A stretch of DNA of 64,000 nt, from the NCBI RefSeq assembly GCF_001953305.1, contig NZ_MTFE01000010.1, positions 5,300,012 to 5,364,011 on the forward strand, read 5' to 3'. The stretch is from Cnuella takakiae. GTDB lineage: Bacteria; Bacteroidota; Bacteroidia; Chitinophagales; Chitinophagaceae. A model generated the notes under the pieces. The model was given only the letters and a program-made list of their open reading frames with translations, searched no databases and was not told where the DNA came from. Shown here piece after piece: positions 16,407 to 25,497 of the stretch. A program made the translations under genes and the position numbers. Each line of letters opens with the position of its first letter. Within the stretch, counting starts at the first letter, position 1.

Positions 16407-18569
16407 TCACGTGCCTGCAGGCAGCGCCACAAAGAAAGTAGCACCTGCACCCAGGCTGCTTTCGGCCCACACAAAACCACCGTGGTTTTCGGCCACCTTT
16501 TTAACAATGGACAATCCGACACCTGTACCCCGGTACTCGCTCATGCCATGCAGGCGGGTGAACACATTGAAGATGCGCTCCGCGTCACTTTGATCAAACC
16601 CAATTCCATTGTCCTTTACTTCAACCAGGTAAAACCAATGGTCGGCACTTTCCGGCTCAATGAATGGCGCCAGTTCTTTTGCATGCACTTTCCGGGATGC
16701 AATCTGGATTATGGGTACTGCTGCTTCCTTGCTGTATTTAAGTGCGTTGGCAACAAGGTTCTGAAACAGCTGCTGCATTTGTCTTTTATTACCTGTAATG
16801 GTAGGCAGTGCACCAACATGTACTTCGGCATTTCTTTGTAATATTTCCAATTCAAGGTCTTCCAAAACCAGCTGAACCTTTTTATTCAGGTCCACTGGTT
16901 CCTGGTCGGAAAAACCCAGGGTCACCTGCGAATAGCTCAACAGGTCGTCAACCAGGTTACCCATGCGGTTGGCCGCATTTTGCAACCGGTCGAAATGCAG
17001 GTGCTGCTTTTCGTTCAGGCCTGCCTGCAGTTCCTCTTTCAGCAGGTTCAAGAAAAACTTGATCTTGCGGATCGGCTCTTTGAGATCATGGGAAGCCGCA
17101 TAGGCAAACTCTTCCAGGTTCGCATTGGTATGCTTCAACTCATCCACCAGCCGCTCCAGCTTGATCTGGGCTTCCTTGATGGGTGTTACATCCGTAAAAA
17201 TATGTATCAGGTGGTCCGCATCCATTTTAGACACGGTGAGCTCCAGCCATCTTGCGGTAATAGCCAGGTGGTACTGGATAACGGAAGGCTCACCCGTAGC
17301 CAAGGTTTTCAAACAGGCTAGCCCATAAGCAGAACTGAGGATGTTGGGATCGAGCTGGGTGGCCGTTGTGCCCAAAAAAACATCCCTGGGCAAGCCTATA
17401 AATTTAACGGCTGCATCGTTGGCAAGGATAGTGGATGCATTTATGATAGCACCCTGTTCGTCCCTGATCATTTCAGTAACAGAAATGCCATTCGATGAAT
17501 TGACCATGATATTGTTCAGCAAATTCCGCTGTTCTTCCAGTTCTGCCGTCCGCTCCTTTACCCTTGACTGCAGCTCCTGCTCACTTGCTTCTAATTGCTT
17601 TCGGGCCAGCACCTGCTCTGTTACATCATTGGCTACGGCTATGATTCCTGAAACAGTTCCATCCCCTTCCCTGAATGGCTGGTATAAAAAGTTGAGGTAT
17701 ACTGTTTCAATACCACTATTACGGGCAAGTTCAACGGGTCGCTCATTGGCCGAAAAAGGTTCGCCCGACTCGTACACGCCTTTCAGCAATTGCTCCAAAC
17801 CCTGGTTGCTGGCCTCCGGAACGCCTTCAAATATGGGCCGGCCCAGCGCCTGGCTGGCAGTTTTACCCCAAACCTCGAACATACGTTCGTTGGCAATTTC
17901 CACTACATAGGCAGGCCCCCGCAGGATGCACATGGCCACCGGCGATTGCAAAATGGTATGCCGCAGGTTGCGTTCGCTTTCCTGGATCTTCCTGCTGGCC
18001 AGTATTTTTTCGGTTGTTTCAATACAGGCACAGAACAGTCCTGCTACATTTCCCTGGTCATCCAGGATGGGGCTGTAGGAAAAGGTAAAATAGGTTTCCT
18101 CTACAAAACTCCGGCGGTTCATATACAGCACCTGGTCTTCGCTCCAGGTAGAAACGCCCATAAAAACTTTTTCCACCAGTGGCGACAGGTCAGGCCAGAT
18201 TTCCTTCCATGCTTCCTTGCCCGACTGGCCCAACAAACGGGGGTGCTTTTCACCTGCTATTGGGCAATAGGCGTCGTTATAAATGGTAATGAGTTCTGGC
18301 CCCCACCACACGAACATGGGAAACTTAGAGTTGAGTAAAATGCCTACTGCCGTGCGCAAACTCTGCGGCCAATTGCCTGGTGTACCAAGGGTGGAATGCC
18401 GCCAGTCTTTGGAACGGATCAGGGTACCCATCTCACCACCGCCATTCAAAAAACGATCATCCTGCGATTCGGTAAAGCTTTTGTTTTCACTATGACTCAA
18501 AGAGAAAGATTTTTTAAGATGGAAAGGGTGTGCTACCAAAATGCAAGGCTCAATTCTGCAGAACCGCAA
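16407..18569 (-). CDS. Multi-PAS sensor histidine kinase, cytoplasmic
   Basis: A 720-residue soluble kinase with no membrane segment. Residues 38-180 form a first PAS-like domain beginning with the characteristic FLNGGGEMGTLIRSKDW and SLRTAVGILLNSKFPMF. A second PAS (about 195-320, NLRHTILQSPVAMCILRGP), a coiled coil (325-350) and a third PAS (about 352-470) follow. The HisKA domain has His494 in EFAYAASHDLKEPIRKIK, and the ATPase domain has FQNLVANALKYSKE, DNGIGFDQSDAERIF and GTGVGLSIVKKVAENHGG. The N-terminal 35 residues have no clear motif, so the true start could lie further in. Kinases of this kind work with the single-domain receivers encoded just upstream on the same strand (18753 and 19331); the signal is unknown. 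Confidence 0.9.
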   Translation of the reverse strand: MRFCRIEPCILVAHPFHLKKSFSLSHSENKSFTESQDDRFLNGGGEMGTLIRSKDWRHSTLGTPGNWPQSLRTAVGILLNSKFPMFVWWGPELITIYNDAYCPIAGEKHPRLLGQSGKEAWKEIWPDLSPLVEKVFMGVSTWSEDQVLYMNRRSFVEETYFTFSYSPILDDQGNVAGLFCACIETTEKILASRKIQESERNLRHTILQSPVAMCILRGPAYVVEIANERMFEVWGKTASQALGRPIFEGVPEASNQGLEQLLKGVYESGEPFSANERPVELARNSGIETVYLNFLYQPFREGDGTVSGIIAVANDVTEQVLARKQLEASEQELQSRVKERTAELEEQRNLLNNIMVNSSNGISVTEMIRDEQGAIINASTILANDAAVKFIGLPRDVFLGTTATQLDPNILSSAYGLACLKTLATGEPSVIQYHLAITARWLELTVSKMDADHLIHIFTDVTPIKEAQIKLERLVDELKHTNANLEEFAYAASHDLKEPIRKIKFFLNLLKEELQAGLNEKQHLHFDRLQNAANRMGNLVDDLLSYSQVTLGFSDQEPVDLNKKVQLVLEDLELEILQRNAEVHVGALPTITGNKRQMQQLFQNLVANALKYSKEAAVPIIQIASRKVHAKELAPFIEPESADHWFYLVEVKDNGIGFDQSDAERIFNVFTRLHGMSEYRGTGVGLSIVKKVAENHGGFVWAESSLGAGATFFVALPAGT

Positions 18570-18752
18570 TGCAGGTTACAGAAACAGACCAGTAAGTTTA
18601 TTGGTGCACAACTTACTGAAATGAAGTTGCATTCGCTTTATTGCAGCTGGATCCTTTGCAGCGGCAGGATTTCCAGGTGTGCATTTGCCATTCTAAATTT
18701 TATGGACAGCCCGCCGTTCTGAAGTGCAGCAACGATTCTATGGGTGCCTGCC

Positions 18753-19175
18753 TTACAGCTTTTTGGGGTGCTGCGAATGTTTCCAGTAAGCTACAATTGT
18801 TGACAGTGTGGCACACAAGGACTGAAAATTGGGGCTCTTGAAGAAAAAACCCTGGGCAGGAAGATCGTAGGCGTGCTGGATCTGCTTTTCGGAAGCATGA
18901 TTGGACCAAAAGATAAAAGGCACGCTCTTGTACCGGACGCTTTCATCCTCCATCAGCATCTTGCGCACCTCGAAGCCGCTTGACTTAGCCATGTTCACAT
19001 CACATAGAATCAGGAAGGGTGAAACAGGGCTTTCGTGGAGATAAGTCTTCAACTCGGCCCCATTCTTGAAAAAAACAAAATGATTGGAAATCTGCAGGAC
19101 TTCACCTGCTTCCCTGATCATTTGCAAATCATCTTCATCGTCATCGAGCACTAAAATGGGATTGTCCTGCTGCAT
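18753..19175 (-). CDS. Single-domain response regulator (Rcp1-like)
   Basis: A 140-residue CheY-like receiver without output domain. The acidic pocket is LVLDDDEDDLQM (Asp11-Asp13), the phospho-acceptor is Asp59 in LILCDVNMAKSSG, the conserved Ser is in FIFWSNHAS and the Lys is in GFFFKSPNF. The extra acidic run at the first loop and the long loop before the acceptor strand are typical of the small receivers that partner PAS or phytochrome-like kinases. It lies between a second receiver gene and the kinase gene, all on the minus strand, and probably takes phosphate from that kinase. Confidence 0.9.
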   Translation of the reverse strand: MQQDNPILVLDDDEDDLQMIREAGEVLQISNHFVFFKNGAELKTYLHESPVSPFLILCDVNMAKSSGFEVRKMLMEDESVRYKSVPFIFWSNHASEKQIQHAYDLPAQGFFFKSPNFQSLCATLSTIVAYWKHSQHPKKL

Positions 19176-19221
19176 AACTGTTTGCTGATTTACCCGCAGC
19201 TAAGCCAAACTTGGGCCAAGT

Positions 19222-19246
19222 AAAAGACCTGCTGTTTGCAGCAGGC
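19222..19246 (-). terminator. Intrinsic terminator after the receiver gene at 19331
   Basis: CCTGCTG and CAGCAGG (19228-19245) form a 7-bp stem with a four-base loop. On the minus-strand transcript it is followed by UCUUUUAC. It lies 85 bases past the stop of the receiver at 19331 and before the start of the next receiver, so the two receivers are probably separate transcripts. Confidence 0.6.
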
Positions 19247-19330
19247 CTCCATTCAATTTACAGGGTAATAACGCCTGCAGCAACCGCCTTAATGGCATGC
19301 AACCGGAACACTAAGGGAGCAACAAACCTT

Positions 19331-19747
19331 TTAGTTTGAAGTCGTTTTGGGATCGGAACAAAGGTCAACCAGGTGCTCAATAATGCTTTTCAACTTGCTG
19401 TAGGAAGGTGGCTTGGTAATCATTTCCACGTTCATACTATCGCTATAGTTTAAATCGACAGGGCTGCTGGAGGTGGTAAACAGTACAATCGGTATCCTGC
19501 TCAATTCCACGTCCGCCTTCAGTGCTGCAAGGGTTTCCCTGCCGCCCAGTATGGGCATATTCAAGTCCAGCACAATAAGGCAGGGATGATCGGCACGGGC
19601 AAGTGCATTCAGGTGCTTCAGGAGTTCTTTTCCATTGGGAAAAGCTACAACCTCGTGGTCGGAAGTATGTGCTTCCAGGATTTCGCGGAACATCTCCTGG
19701 TCATCAATATCATCATAAGCCCATAAAATGGTGTGTTTCTTCATCAT
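19331..19747 (-). CDS. Single-domain response regulator
   Basis: A CheY-like receiver of about 138 residues (143 if ATG at 19762 is used; ATG at 19747 starts the more usual MMKKHTILWAYDD). Key positions are the acidic pair in AYDDIDDQEMF, the phospho-acceptor Asp in LIVLDLNMPILGG (residue 61 from this start), Thr/Ser in LFTTSSSP and Lys in MITKPPSY. No DNA-binding or enzymatic output is attached. It is the first of three minus-strand signalling genes ending with the PAS kinase. Its role is likely phosphotransfer or protein-protein signalling. Confidence 0.88.
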   Translation of the reverse strand: MMKKHTILWAYDDIDDQEMFREILEAHTSDHEVVAFPNGKELLKHLNALARADHPCLIVLDLNMPILGGRETLAALKADVELSRIPIVLFTTSSSPVDLNYSDSMNVEMITKPPSYSKLKSIIEHLVDLCSDPKTTSN

Positions 19748-19762
19748 GGTTTCCATACGCAC

Positions 19763-20445
19763 GTTTCTGATTGGTTAAGTGAACTCCAAAATGGGTATGC
19801 AAAAATCCATACTTGGACCCGGTACCATTTGTTAGGATCGGTAAAATAGCGGATTGTTTAGGTAAAAAGGGTGATAACGGCGATGAAAAAAGGCCGCATA
19901 GAAATGAAGCCTCGTTTTAATCCAATATCCTATGAAAAACCAAGCGGGAAAGAGCAAATAACGGTCCAGCTTGTTTCCGCCTTAAAAAAGCATCAAACTC
20001 ATCCATAAATGGCGAAAAACTTACGCGCAACTTTTTCCTAATGTATTTTTTTCTACAGATTGAACAGTTTGAATGGAAGATTCCGGTACATAAGCAGCCA
20101 GCCCGGCTCTTTGAAAACCACCAGGTTTACCCGTTTTCGGCCGCGCTGACCGAAAGACAACACAGGTACAAGCTGTCATAAACAGTATCTTTTACTGCCG
20201 GTTCAGCATCCTACCAATTAGCGCTTTTTAAATGGCTGTTCCACCAAAAGGCATCCAGCTTTTGAGGTGCGGATCGGCTTACAGCAGCCGGCTTTGTTTA
20301 TAATCCTACACCGGTTTTTAATGGAAGTATTGTTGTTGCTGATTAGAATACCTTGTTCTGGGAAAGATACCGCCTTATAAAAGAAACCGCCCCATATTTC
20401 TATACGCACACAAAGGTTATCATCAAATCTAAAAAACGCTCCACC
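19763..20445. other. Gene-free divergent spacer of 683 bases
   Basis: The spacer lies between a minus-strand receiver gene and a plus-strand dehydrogenase gene and must hold both promoters. I see no convincing coding frame, RNA gene or long repeat in it. The frame ahead of the dehydrogenase is open from 20353, but its residues do not resemble the family. Confidence 0.5.
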
Positions 20446-22056
20446 ATGCTCCTTGGCCATAATTTTATCGGGTTCGACAGCAAAGCAGCAGGCGAAAAAC
20501 AACTCCATGCTTTCAGCACCGTGCTGAACGACCAGCTGCCCGGCGATTTTATCGTAGCAACGGAAAACGAAATAAACGAGGCGGTACAAAAAGCAACATC
20601 CGCTTTTGAACGATACCGGCAGACTTCCTTCGCCGACCGGGCCCTTTTCCTGGAAGCAATTGCCGACGAGATCATGGAGGTAGGTCCAGCCCTTGTTGAA
20701 CGGGCACACCTCGAAACAGGGCTGCCCGAAGCCCGCATCACAGGCGAACGTGCCCGCACCGTGGGCCAGCTCCGCCTGTTTGCGGCACTCCTGCGCGAAG
20801 GCTCTTTTGTACATGCCATTATTGATACGGCCCTGCCCGACCGCACGCCCCTGCCCCGGGCCGACCTGCGGCAGTTGATGCTGCCCATTGGCCCGGTAGC
20901 GGTTTTTGCCGCCAGCAATTTTCCGTTAGCCTTCTCTACCGCCGGCGGCGATACGGCCGCTGCACTGGCTGCCGGCTGCCCCGTAGTGGTAAAGGCGCAC
21001 AGCGCCCACCTGGGCACCAACGAACTGGTGGCTGCCGCCATCATCAGTGCTGCAAAAAGGTGCGGCATGCCCGATGGTGTGTTTTCCTCCCTTATTGGCG
21101 AAGGCGCACAGCTGGGGCAGCAGCTGGTAAAACACCCGCAGGTAAAAGCCGTTGGCTTTACCGGCTCGTTCCGTGGCGGCATGGCCCTTTTGAAAGCAGC
21201 TGTAAACGAGCGGGAAGAACCCATTCCCGTTTATGCCGAAATGAGCAGCATCAACCCCGTGCTGGTGCTGCCGGGCAAGATCAGCCAGGATGCCGATGCC
21301 CTTGCCACCCAACTGAGCGGCTCCATTACCTTAGGCGTTGGCCAGTTTTGTACCAACCCGGGATTGCTGTTTTTGGTACAGGATGAAAAAACGGATGCTT
21401 TTATTCAAAAGCTTGCACAAGCGCTGGAGCAGGTGCCGGCAGCCACCATGCTGAACAAGGCCATTTGCGCCGCTTACCAAACCGAGCGCCAGCAACTGCT
21501 GACACAGGAAGGTGTACAGGTGGTATTGAGAGGTAATGAAGGTGATACTGGTTATAAAGTAAACGCCTCGCTAGCCTATACCACGGCTGCCAATTTCAGA
21601 CAGAACAATACACTCCATAACGAAGTATTTGGCCCTGCATCGCTGGTAGTGGTGTGTAGGGATGCCGCAGACCTGCGGGCTACCCTGCAGGAACTGCACG
21701 GGCAACTTACCGGCACCGTACTGGCAACACCGGCCGACCTGGAGGAGTTTGCCGACAGCGTTGATGTGCTGGTGCAAAAAGTAGGTCGCCTCATTTACAA
21801 CGGCGTGCCCACCGGTGTGGAAGTGTCGCATGCCATGATGCACGGCGGACCTTTCCCGGCTACAACTTTCGCTCATTTTACGTCGGTAGGTACCGAGGCC
21901 ATTAACCGCTTTTTGCGGCCGGTATGTTACCAGGACTGCCCGCAGGCTTTTCTGCCCGATGCCTTAAAGGATGAAAACCCGCTGCGCATCATGCGCAAGG
22001 TAAACGGTGTGCACACCAGGGATGCCATTGGGCAAAAAGAAGCCCTTGCCGTTTAA
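20446..22056 (+). CDS. NADP-dependent aldehyde dehydrogenase, likely alpha-ketoglutarate semialdehyde dehydrogenase
   Basis: A 536-residue aldehyde dehydrogenase starting at MLLGHNFIGFDSKA; this N-terminus is shared by alpha-ketoglutarate-semialdehyde dehydrogenases (EC 1.2.1.26), which are longer than ordinary ALDHs. Catalytic residues are present: Asn158 (AASNFPLAFS), Glu265 (VYAEMSSINPV) and Cys302 (GVGQFCTNPG). The cofactor segment VVVKAHSAHLGTNE and the FTGSFRGG loop also match. It would oxidise alpha-ketoglutarate semialdehyde to alpha-ketoglutarate, the last step of Weimberg-type degradation of pentoses or of hexaric acids. The partner dehydratases are encoded about 30 kb away in this window (50771 and 52744). 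A secreted bicupin gene follows after 26 bases on the same strand. Confidence 0.9.
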   Translation: MLLGHNFIGFDSKAAGEKQLHAFSTVLNDQLPGDFIVATENEINEAVQKATSAFERYRQTSFADRALFLEAIADEIMEVGPALVERAHLETGLPEARITGERARTVGQLRLFAALLREGSFVHAIIDTALPDRTPLPRADLRQLMLPIGPVAVFAASNFPLAFSTAGGDTAAALAAGCPVVVKAHSAHLGTNELVAAAIISAAKRCGMPDGVFSSLIGEGAQLGQQLVKHPQVKAVGFTGSFRGGMALLKAAVNEREEPIPVYAEMSSINPVLVLPGKISQDADALATQLSGSITLGVGQFCTNPGLLFLVQDEKTDAFIQKLAQALEQVPAATMLNKAICAAYQTERQQLLTQEGVQVVLRGNEGDTGYKVNASLAYTTAANFRQNNTLHNEVFGPASLVVVCRDAADLRATLQELHGQLTGTVLATPADLEEFADSVDVLVQKVGRLIYNGVPTGVEVSHAMMHGGPFPATTFAHFTSVGTEAINRFLRPVCYQDCPQAFLPDALKDENPLRIMRKVNGVHTRDAIGQKEALAV

Positions 22057-22082
22057 AGCAGCAACTTGCCAAACCACCATAC

Positions 22083-23291
22083 ATGAAAAGAGTCCTGTCT
22101 CTGTTACTAACGATTACCGGCCTTCATGCCTTTTCGCAAACCCTCAGCACACGGGTGGTGCACAACGACCCGGCCAAGTACCGGCAACTATCGGCCGTGC
22201 ATGCCGGCGCAGGCCAGATGAAATTTGCCGGCCTTTTGGGTAGCCAGGCACTAACCACCAACCTGCTCTACCTCCATGCTGGGGAGATTCCCGACAAAGC
22301 CGGTATCGGGCAGCATTTCCACCACACCATCGAGGAGCTGTACGTGATCTTTGATGGTGAGGCCGAGTTTACCGTCAATGGCCGCACTTCCAAAATAAAA
22401 GGTCCCGCCGTGGTGCCCTGCAAAATGGGCAGCGCCCATGGTATTTATAATTCCAGTGGCAAAACACTGCGCTGGCTCAACTTCGCCGTGAGCACCACCA
22501 AGGGCCGTGGCGATAATTTCGACCTGGGCGACGACCGCGTGGGCGCTGCACTGGACCCCATACCGCAATTTGTTTCGGGCCAGCTGAAGCGGGAGGCCCT
22601 GCGCACCGGCACCACACCTTATGCAGGCAACGGCATCCAGTACCGCCGCATTTTAGGACCCGATGTTTTTGCCACTTCCTGGGACCATGTAGACCACCTC
22701 GTTATCCCGGCAGGCAGCAATGCAGGCAGGCAGCTTGAAGGGCTGGAAACCGTCTACTATGTGCTTAAAGGATCGGGAACCGTTGCCATCAACACAGATG
22801 CGGCACCTGTAAAAACAGACGATGCTTTTTATGGCGCTGCAGGTGAGGCAGTAAAGATTACCAACGATGGCAAGGAAGACCTGGAACTGCTGGCAATTGG
22901 CATTGCCACTGCCAAACAAAAAGAGCCTGCCCGCGCCAAGGCAGCAGCCCAGCCCAAGGCAATGGTATTGCAGATGGACTTTGTGGTAGCTAAAGAAAAT
23001 GCAGCGGCTTTTGAGCAGATGTATACCAATGTGTATGTGCCTGCCATGATGGTGCAACAAGGGTATGTGGAGTCGAAACTGCTGCGCCTTTTCCCGGAAC
23101 AGTTGGAAAAGGAAATTGAAGGAGAAGCAACGACCTACAACTACCAACTGCAGCTATCTTTCGATACCGAAGAGAACCGCCGCAAATGGGTAGCCAGCGA
23201 GCAACACAAGGCCGCATGGCCCGCCGCAGCCAGGCTTGCAAAATCGTACAAGTGGCGTGGCTACGAGGTTGCAGGCGATAACCGCAGGTAA
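22083..23291 (+). CDS. Secreted bicupin fused to an antibiotic-biosynthesis-monooxygenase-like domain
   Basis: A 402-residue protein with a Sec signal peptide (LHAFSQ, cleavage near residue 19). Residues 60-140 form a cupin whose metal motif is visible (GIGQHFHHTIEELYVIFDGEAEF, then a distal His in GSAHGIYN). Residues 195-280 form a second, degenerate cupin without an obvious His pair (DHLVIPAGSNAGRQLEGLETVYYVLKG). After a basic Ala/Lys/Pro linker (EPARAKAAAQPKAM), residues 295-395 resemble the dimeric alpha-beta barrel of ABM/EthD-type proteins (VLQMDFVVAKENAAAFEQMY, ending in AAWPAAARLAKSYKWRGYEV). The role is unknown; metal-dependent processing of a sugar or aromatic compound in the periplasm is plausible. 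It follows the dehydrogenase closely and is probably in the same operon. Confidence 0.75.
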   Translation: MKRVLSLLLTITGLHAFSQTLSTRVVHNDPAKYRQLSAVHAGAGQMKFAGLLGSQALTTNLLYLHAGEIPDKAGIGQHFHHTIEELYVIFDGEAEFTVNGRTSKIKGPAVVPCKMGSAHGIYNSSGKTLRWLNFAVSTTKGRGDNFDLGDDRVGAALDPIPQFVSGQLKREALRTGTTPYAGNGIQYRRILGPDVFATSWDHVDHLVIPAGSNAGRQLEGLETVYYVLKGSGTVAINTDAAPVKTDDAFYGAAGEAVKITNDGKEDLELLAIGIATAKQKEPARAKAAAQPKAMVLQMDFVVAKENAAAFEQMYTNVYVPAMMVQQGYVESKLLRLFPEQLEKEIEGEATTYNYQLQLSFDTEENRRKWVASEQHKAAWPAAARLAKSYKWRGYEVAGDNRR

Positions 23292-23445
23292 TGAAATGCT
23301 GTTTTTATGCGTTGGCTATTTATACCCTTATCACTCTTACACTTTATTACCCTTACGCCTGATCACTGATCGACTTAAACCCTTAGCAGAAATCTTTTTG
23401 TTTCCAACATTGTAATCAGCCTTATATCATTCCTTTAACAATAAT

Positions 23446-23468
23446 GCCCCGGTAGCTCCGGGGCTTTT
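23446..23468 (+). terminator. Intrinsic terminator after the dehydrogenase-bicupin operon
   Basis: GCCCCGG and CCGGGGC form a 7-bp GC stem with a five-base loop, followed by TTTTAT. It lies 155 bases past the bicupin stop codon. The spacer 23292-23686 otherwise holds only this and the opposing terminator at 23595. Confidence 0.7.
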
Positions 23469-23594
23469 ATGTTAATGTACAAACAAATGGCCGCTGCAAT
23501 AAAAACAAAACCTGCATGCTGCATGGATCTTCACCCAGCGGTTTGAACCAGGCACTTGCGGGATATGCAGAAACCTGTAGCGCTATTCATAAAT

Positions 23595-23626
23595 AAAGAG
23601 CCCGTGCATTGCTGCACAGGCTCTTT
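23595..23626 (-). terminator. Intrinsic terminator after the second SusD gene
   Basis: AAAGAGCC-C-GTGCA and TGCAC-A-GGCTCTTT pair around a four-base loop; the single mismatch becomes a G-U pair on the minus-strand RNA, where the hairpin is followed by CUCUUUAUUUAUG. It lies 61 bases past the SusD stop. A T run on the other side makes it potentially bidirectional. Confidence 0.75.
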
Positions 23627-23686
23627 TTGCTCAACAGTAAGCCACGATCAAAGCCTATGTTTTATGCTGCTTCGCAGGTCCTGCCC

Positions 23687-25480
23687 TTAGTAGCCAGGGT
23701 TCTGTACCAGCTTTGGATTTTGTGCAATGGCCTGCTGCGGAATGGGATGCAGGTACTGCTTCATTTTGAAATTACGCGGATGGTTCAAGCCTACCCTGGT
23801 ATAGGTCCAAACACCGCTGTTATTGCCTGGAACCGTATTCTCGATCTTCATCCCGGAAAGGTCCACGGTGAGTACCTGGTGGGCTACCCGCCAGCGGATG
23901 ATATCATGGAAACGCTTGTTTTCAAAACACAGCTCTACCCTTCTTTCCTGGCGGATGGCATCACGCATCTGGTCCTGGCTCAGGCCTGCGGGCAGTGGTG
24001 GCAGGTTTACACGGGCCCTGATGGCATTGATGGCATCGTACACCGACTGGTCGGGGCCTACTGCTTCGTTCTGTGCTTCGGCATAGCCCAGCAACACTTC
24101 GGCATACCGGAAGTAGATGTAGTTGGCGCCGCTGAGGCCGGTAGCCGGTCGGTTCCTGGGGTTCAGCTTTTTCTTGAAATAATAACCGGTATTGCTTACA
24201 TCGGTGCTGGCAAAATCGATTTGGTTCAGCGAAGGCCTTACCTTATCGATGCGGGTATAGATGGTATCTTCTTTCGGCATCCAGTCCATCTTGTAAGGCG
24301 CGCCATCGTATACAATCCACTTGTAAAAACGACGCTCCCTGCCTACGTAGGGCTTTTGCGGATCATAGCCCGATGCAGGGTCGGTGATGGGCTTGCCATT
24401 AGCCATAAAGAACTGGTCTACCAGCTCCTGTGTAGGGTTGTAATTACCCCAGGTGTAATAAGACCCAAGGATATAAACAGGGCCACCATACTGCTCGTAG
24501 TTGGACCCCCTGATATTGCCCACATGCTGCCGGTCGAAGATCACTTCCGAGTTGTACTCGTTGTCTTCATACCATAGCGTTGAGTCTTCGGGAAACAGGT
24601 TATAGGGCTTGCCGGGTCCACCCCATTCGGTCATGAACTTTTTAAACGAAGCGGCTGCCGTTGCCCAACGCGTTACATCTACATTGCCAAAGCCCGCTAC
24701 CTTGTTGGGATCGGGGCCACCGGGAGCGGAAGTGGCATTGAAAGCAGGGCTGGCAGCCACCAGTTCCAGGTAGGCCTTCAGCATCTGTGCAGCACCCAAG
24801 GTGGCCCTGCCGGCATCGGCCTGGCCCTTGTTGTATTTTACAGCCAGGTACTTGTTGTTAACAATGGTATCGAGCGTTCTTGTCAGAAAGCCAAGCGTCT
24901 CGGCATAGGTGCTGCGCTTTACAAAAAGGCTCGCGGTGTCGGCCCGTGTTTGCGGGTCAAAAATCAGGGGCACACCACCCCAGTTCAGGAAAAGGATGCT
25001 GTAATGAAAAGCCCTGTTGAAGCGGGCTTCATCTATCCGCTTGTTGTACCAGGCCGCCGAATAGCTGCCCTTGCGCTGGGTTGTTTGCTGGATAAAGGTG
25101 TTGCACTTGCGGATGGCCGTATACAGCGCTGCCCAGTTGTGCCGGTTGATGGTGGCCACGCCTACTGCGCCACCGCCAAAAAGGCCGTAGTTGGAAGATG
25201 CCGGGTCAAGGATGCCATCTTTGTACTTCCACGAAGCATAGTAAAAACCGGCATCGTTGTCGTCGGTGAAATTGTCGAGTGTTTCCGGCTGGGAGTACAG
25301 GTCGGGCACCTGGTCGTAAACATCATTGAGAAAAATATCCGCATTCGATTCCGAGGCCCACTGGGTATTATCATTCAAAACCGCTTTGTTCTCATTGTCC
25401 AGGTCCTTATCGCAGGCGTACAAACCAAACGATGCGGTGAGGATGCACCCGTAAAGCATATATTTTTTAATGGATTTCAT
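23687..25480 (-). CDS. SusD/RagB family outer-membrane lipoprotein (second pair)
   Basis: A 597-residue lipoprotein with lipobox Cys23 (FGLYACDKD). The SusD pattern is complete: IRKCNTFIQQT and FNRAFHYSILFLNWGGVPLIF in the helical N-terminal half, a long variable glycan-facing middle, and the C-terminal IYFRYAEVLLGYAEAQNEA, INAIRARVNLPPLP, RQERRVELCFENKRFHDIIRWR and the ending LHPIPQQAIAQNPKLVQNPGY. It is larger than the other two SusD proteins of the window, mostly through insertions between residues 280 and 420. It is transcribed 17 bases after its SusC partner. No glycosidase is adjacent; the nearest enzyme on the same strand is the PQQ dehydrogenase upstream. Confidence 0.95.
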   Translation of the reverse strand: MKSIKKYMLYGCILTASFGLYACDKDLDNENKAVLNDNTQWASESNADIFLNDVYDQVPDLYSQPETLDNFTDDNDAGFYYASWKYKDGILDPASSNYGLFGGGAVGVATINRHNWAALYTAIRKCNTFIQQTTQRKGSYSAAWYNKRIDEARFNRAFHYSILFLNWGGVPLIFDPQTRADTASLFVKRSTYAETLGFLTRTLDTIVNNKYLAVKYNKGQADAGRATLGAAQMLKAYLELVAASPAFNATSAPGGPDPNKVAGFGNVDVTRWATAAASFKKFMTEWGGPGKPYNLFPEDSTLWYEDNEYNSEVIFDRQHVGNIRGSNYEQYGGPVYILGSYYTWGNYNPTQELVDQFFMANGKPITDPASGYDPQKPYVGRERRFYKWIVYDGAPYKMDWMPKEDTIYTRIDKVRPSLNQIDFASTDVSNTGYYFKKKLNPRNRPATGLSGANYIYFRYAEVLLGYAEAQNEAVGPDQSVYDAINAIRARVNLPPLPAGLSQDQMRDAIRQERRVELCFENKRFHDIIRWRVAHQVLTVDLSGMKIENTVPGNNSGVWTYTRVGLNHPRNFKMKQYLHPIPQQAIAQNPKLVQNPGY

Positions 25481-25497
25481 CTGTTGGTTCTTTAGCG

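Noticed and set aside
20218..20814. A 198-codon open frame on the minus strand in the spacer before the semialdehyde dehydrogenase
   Set aside because: It overlaps the first 370 bases of the dehydrogenase and is Cys/Phe-rich with no motif; the dehydrogenase frame has clear catalytic residues.
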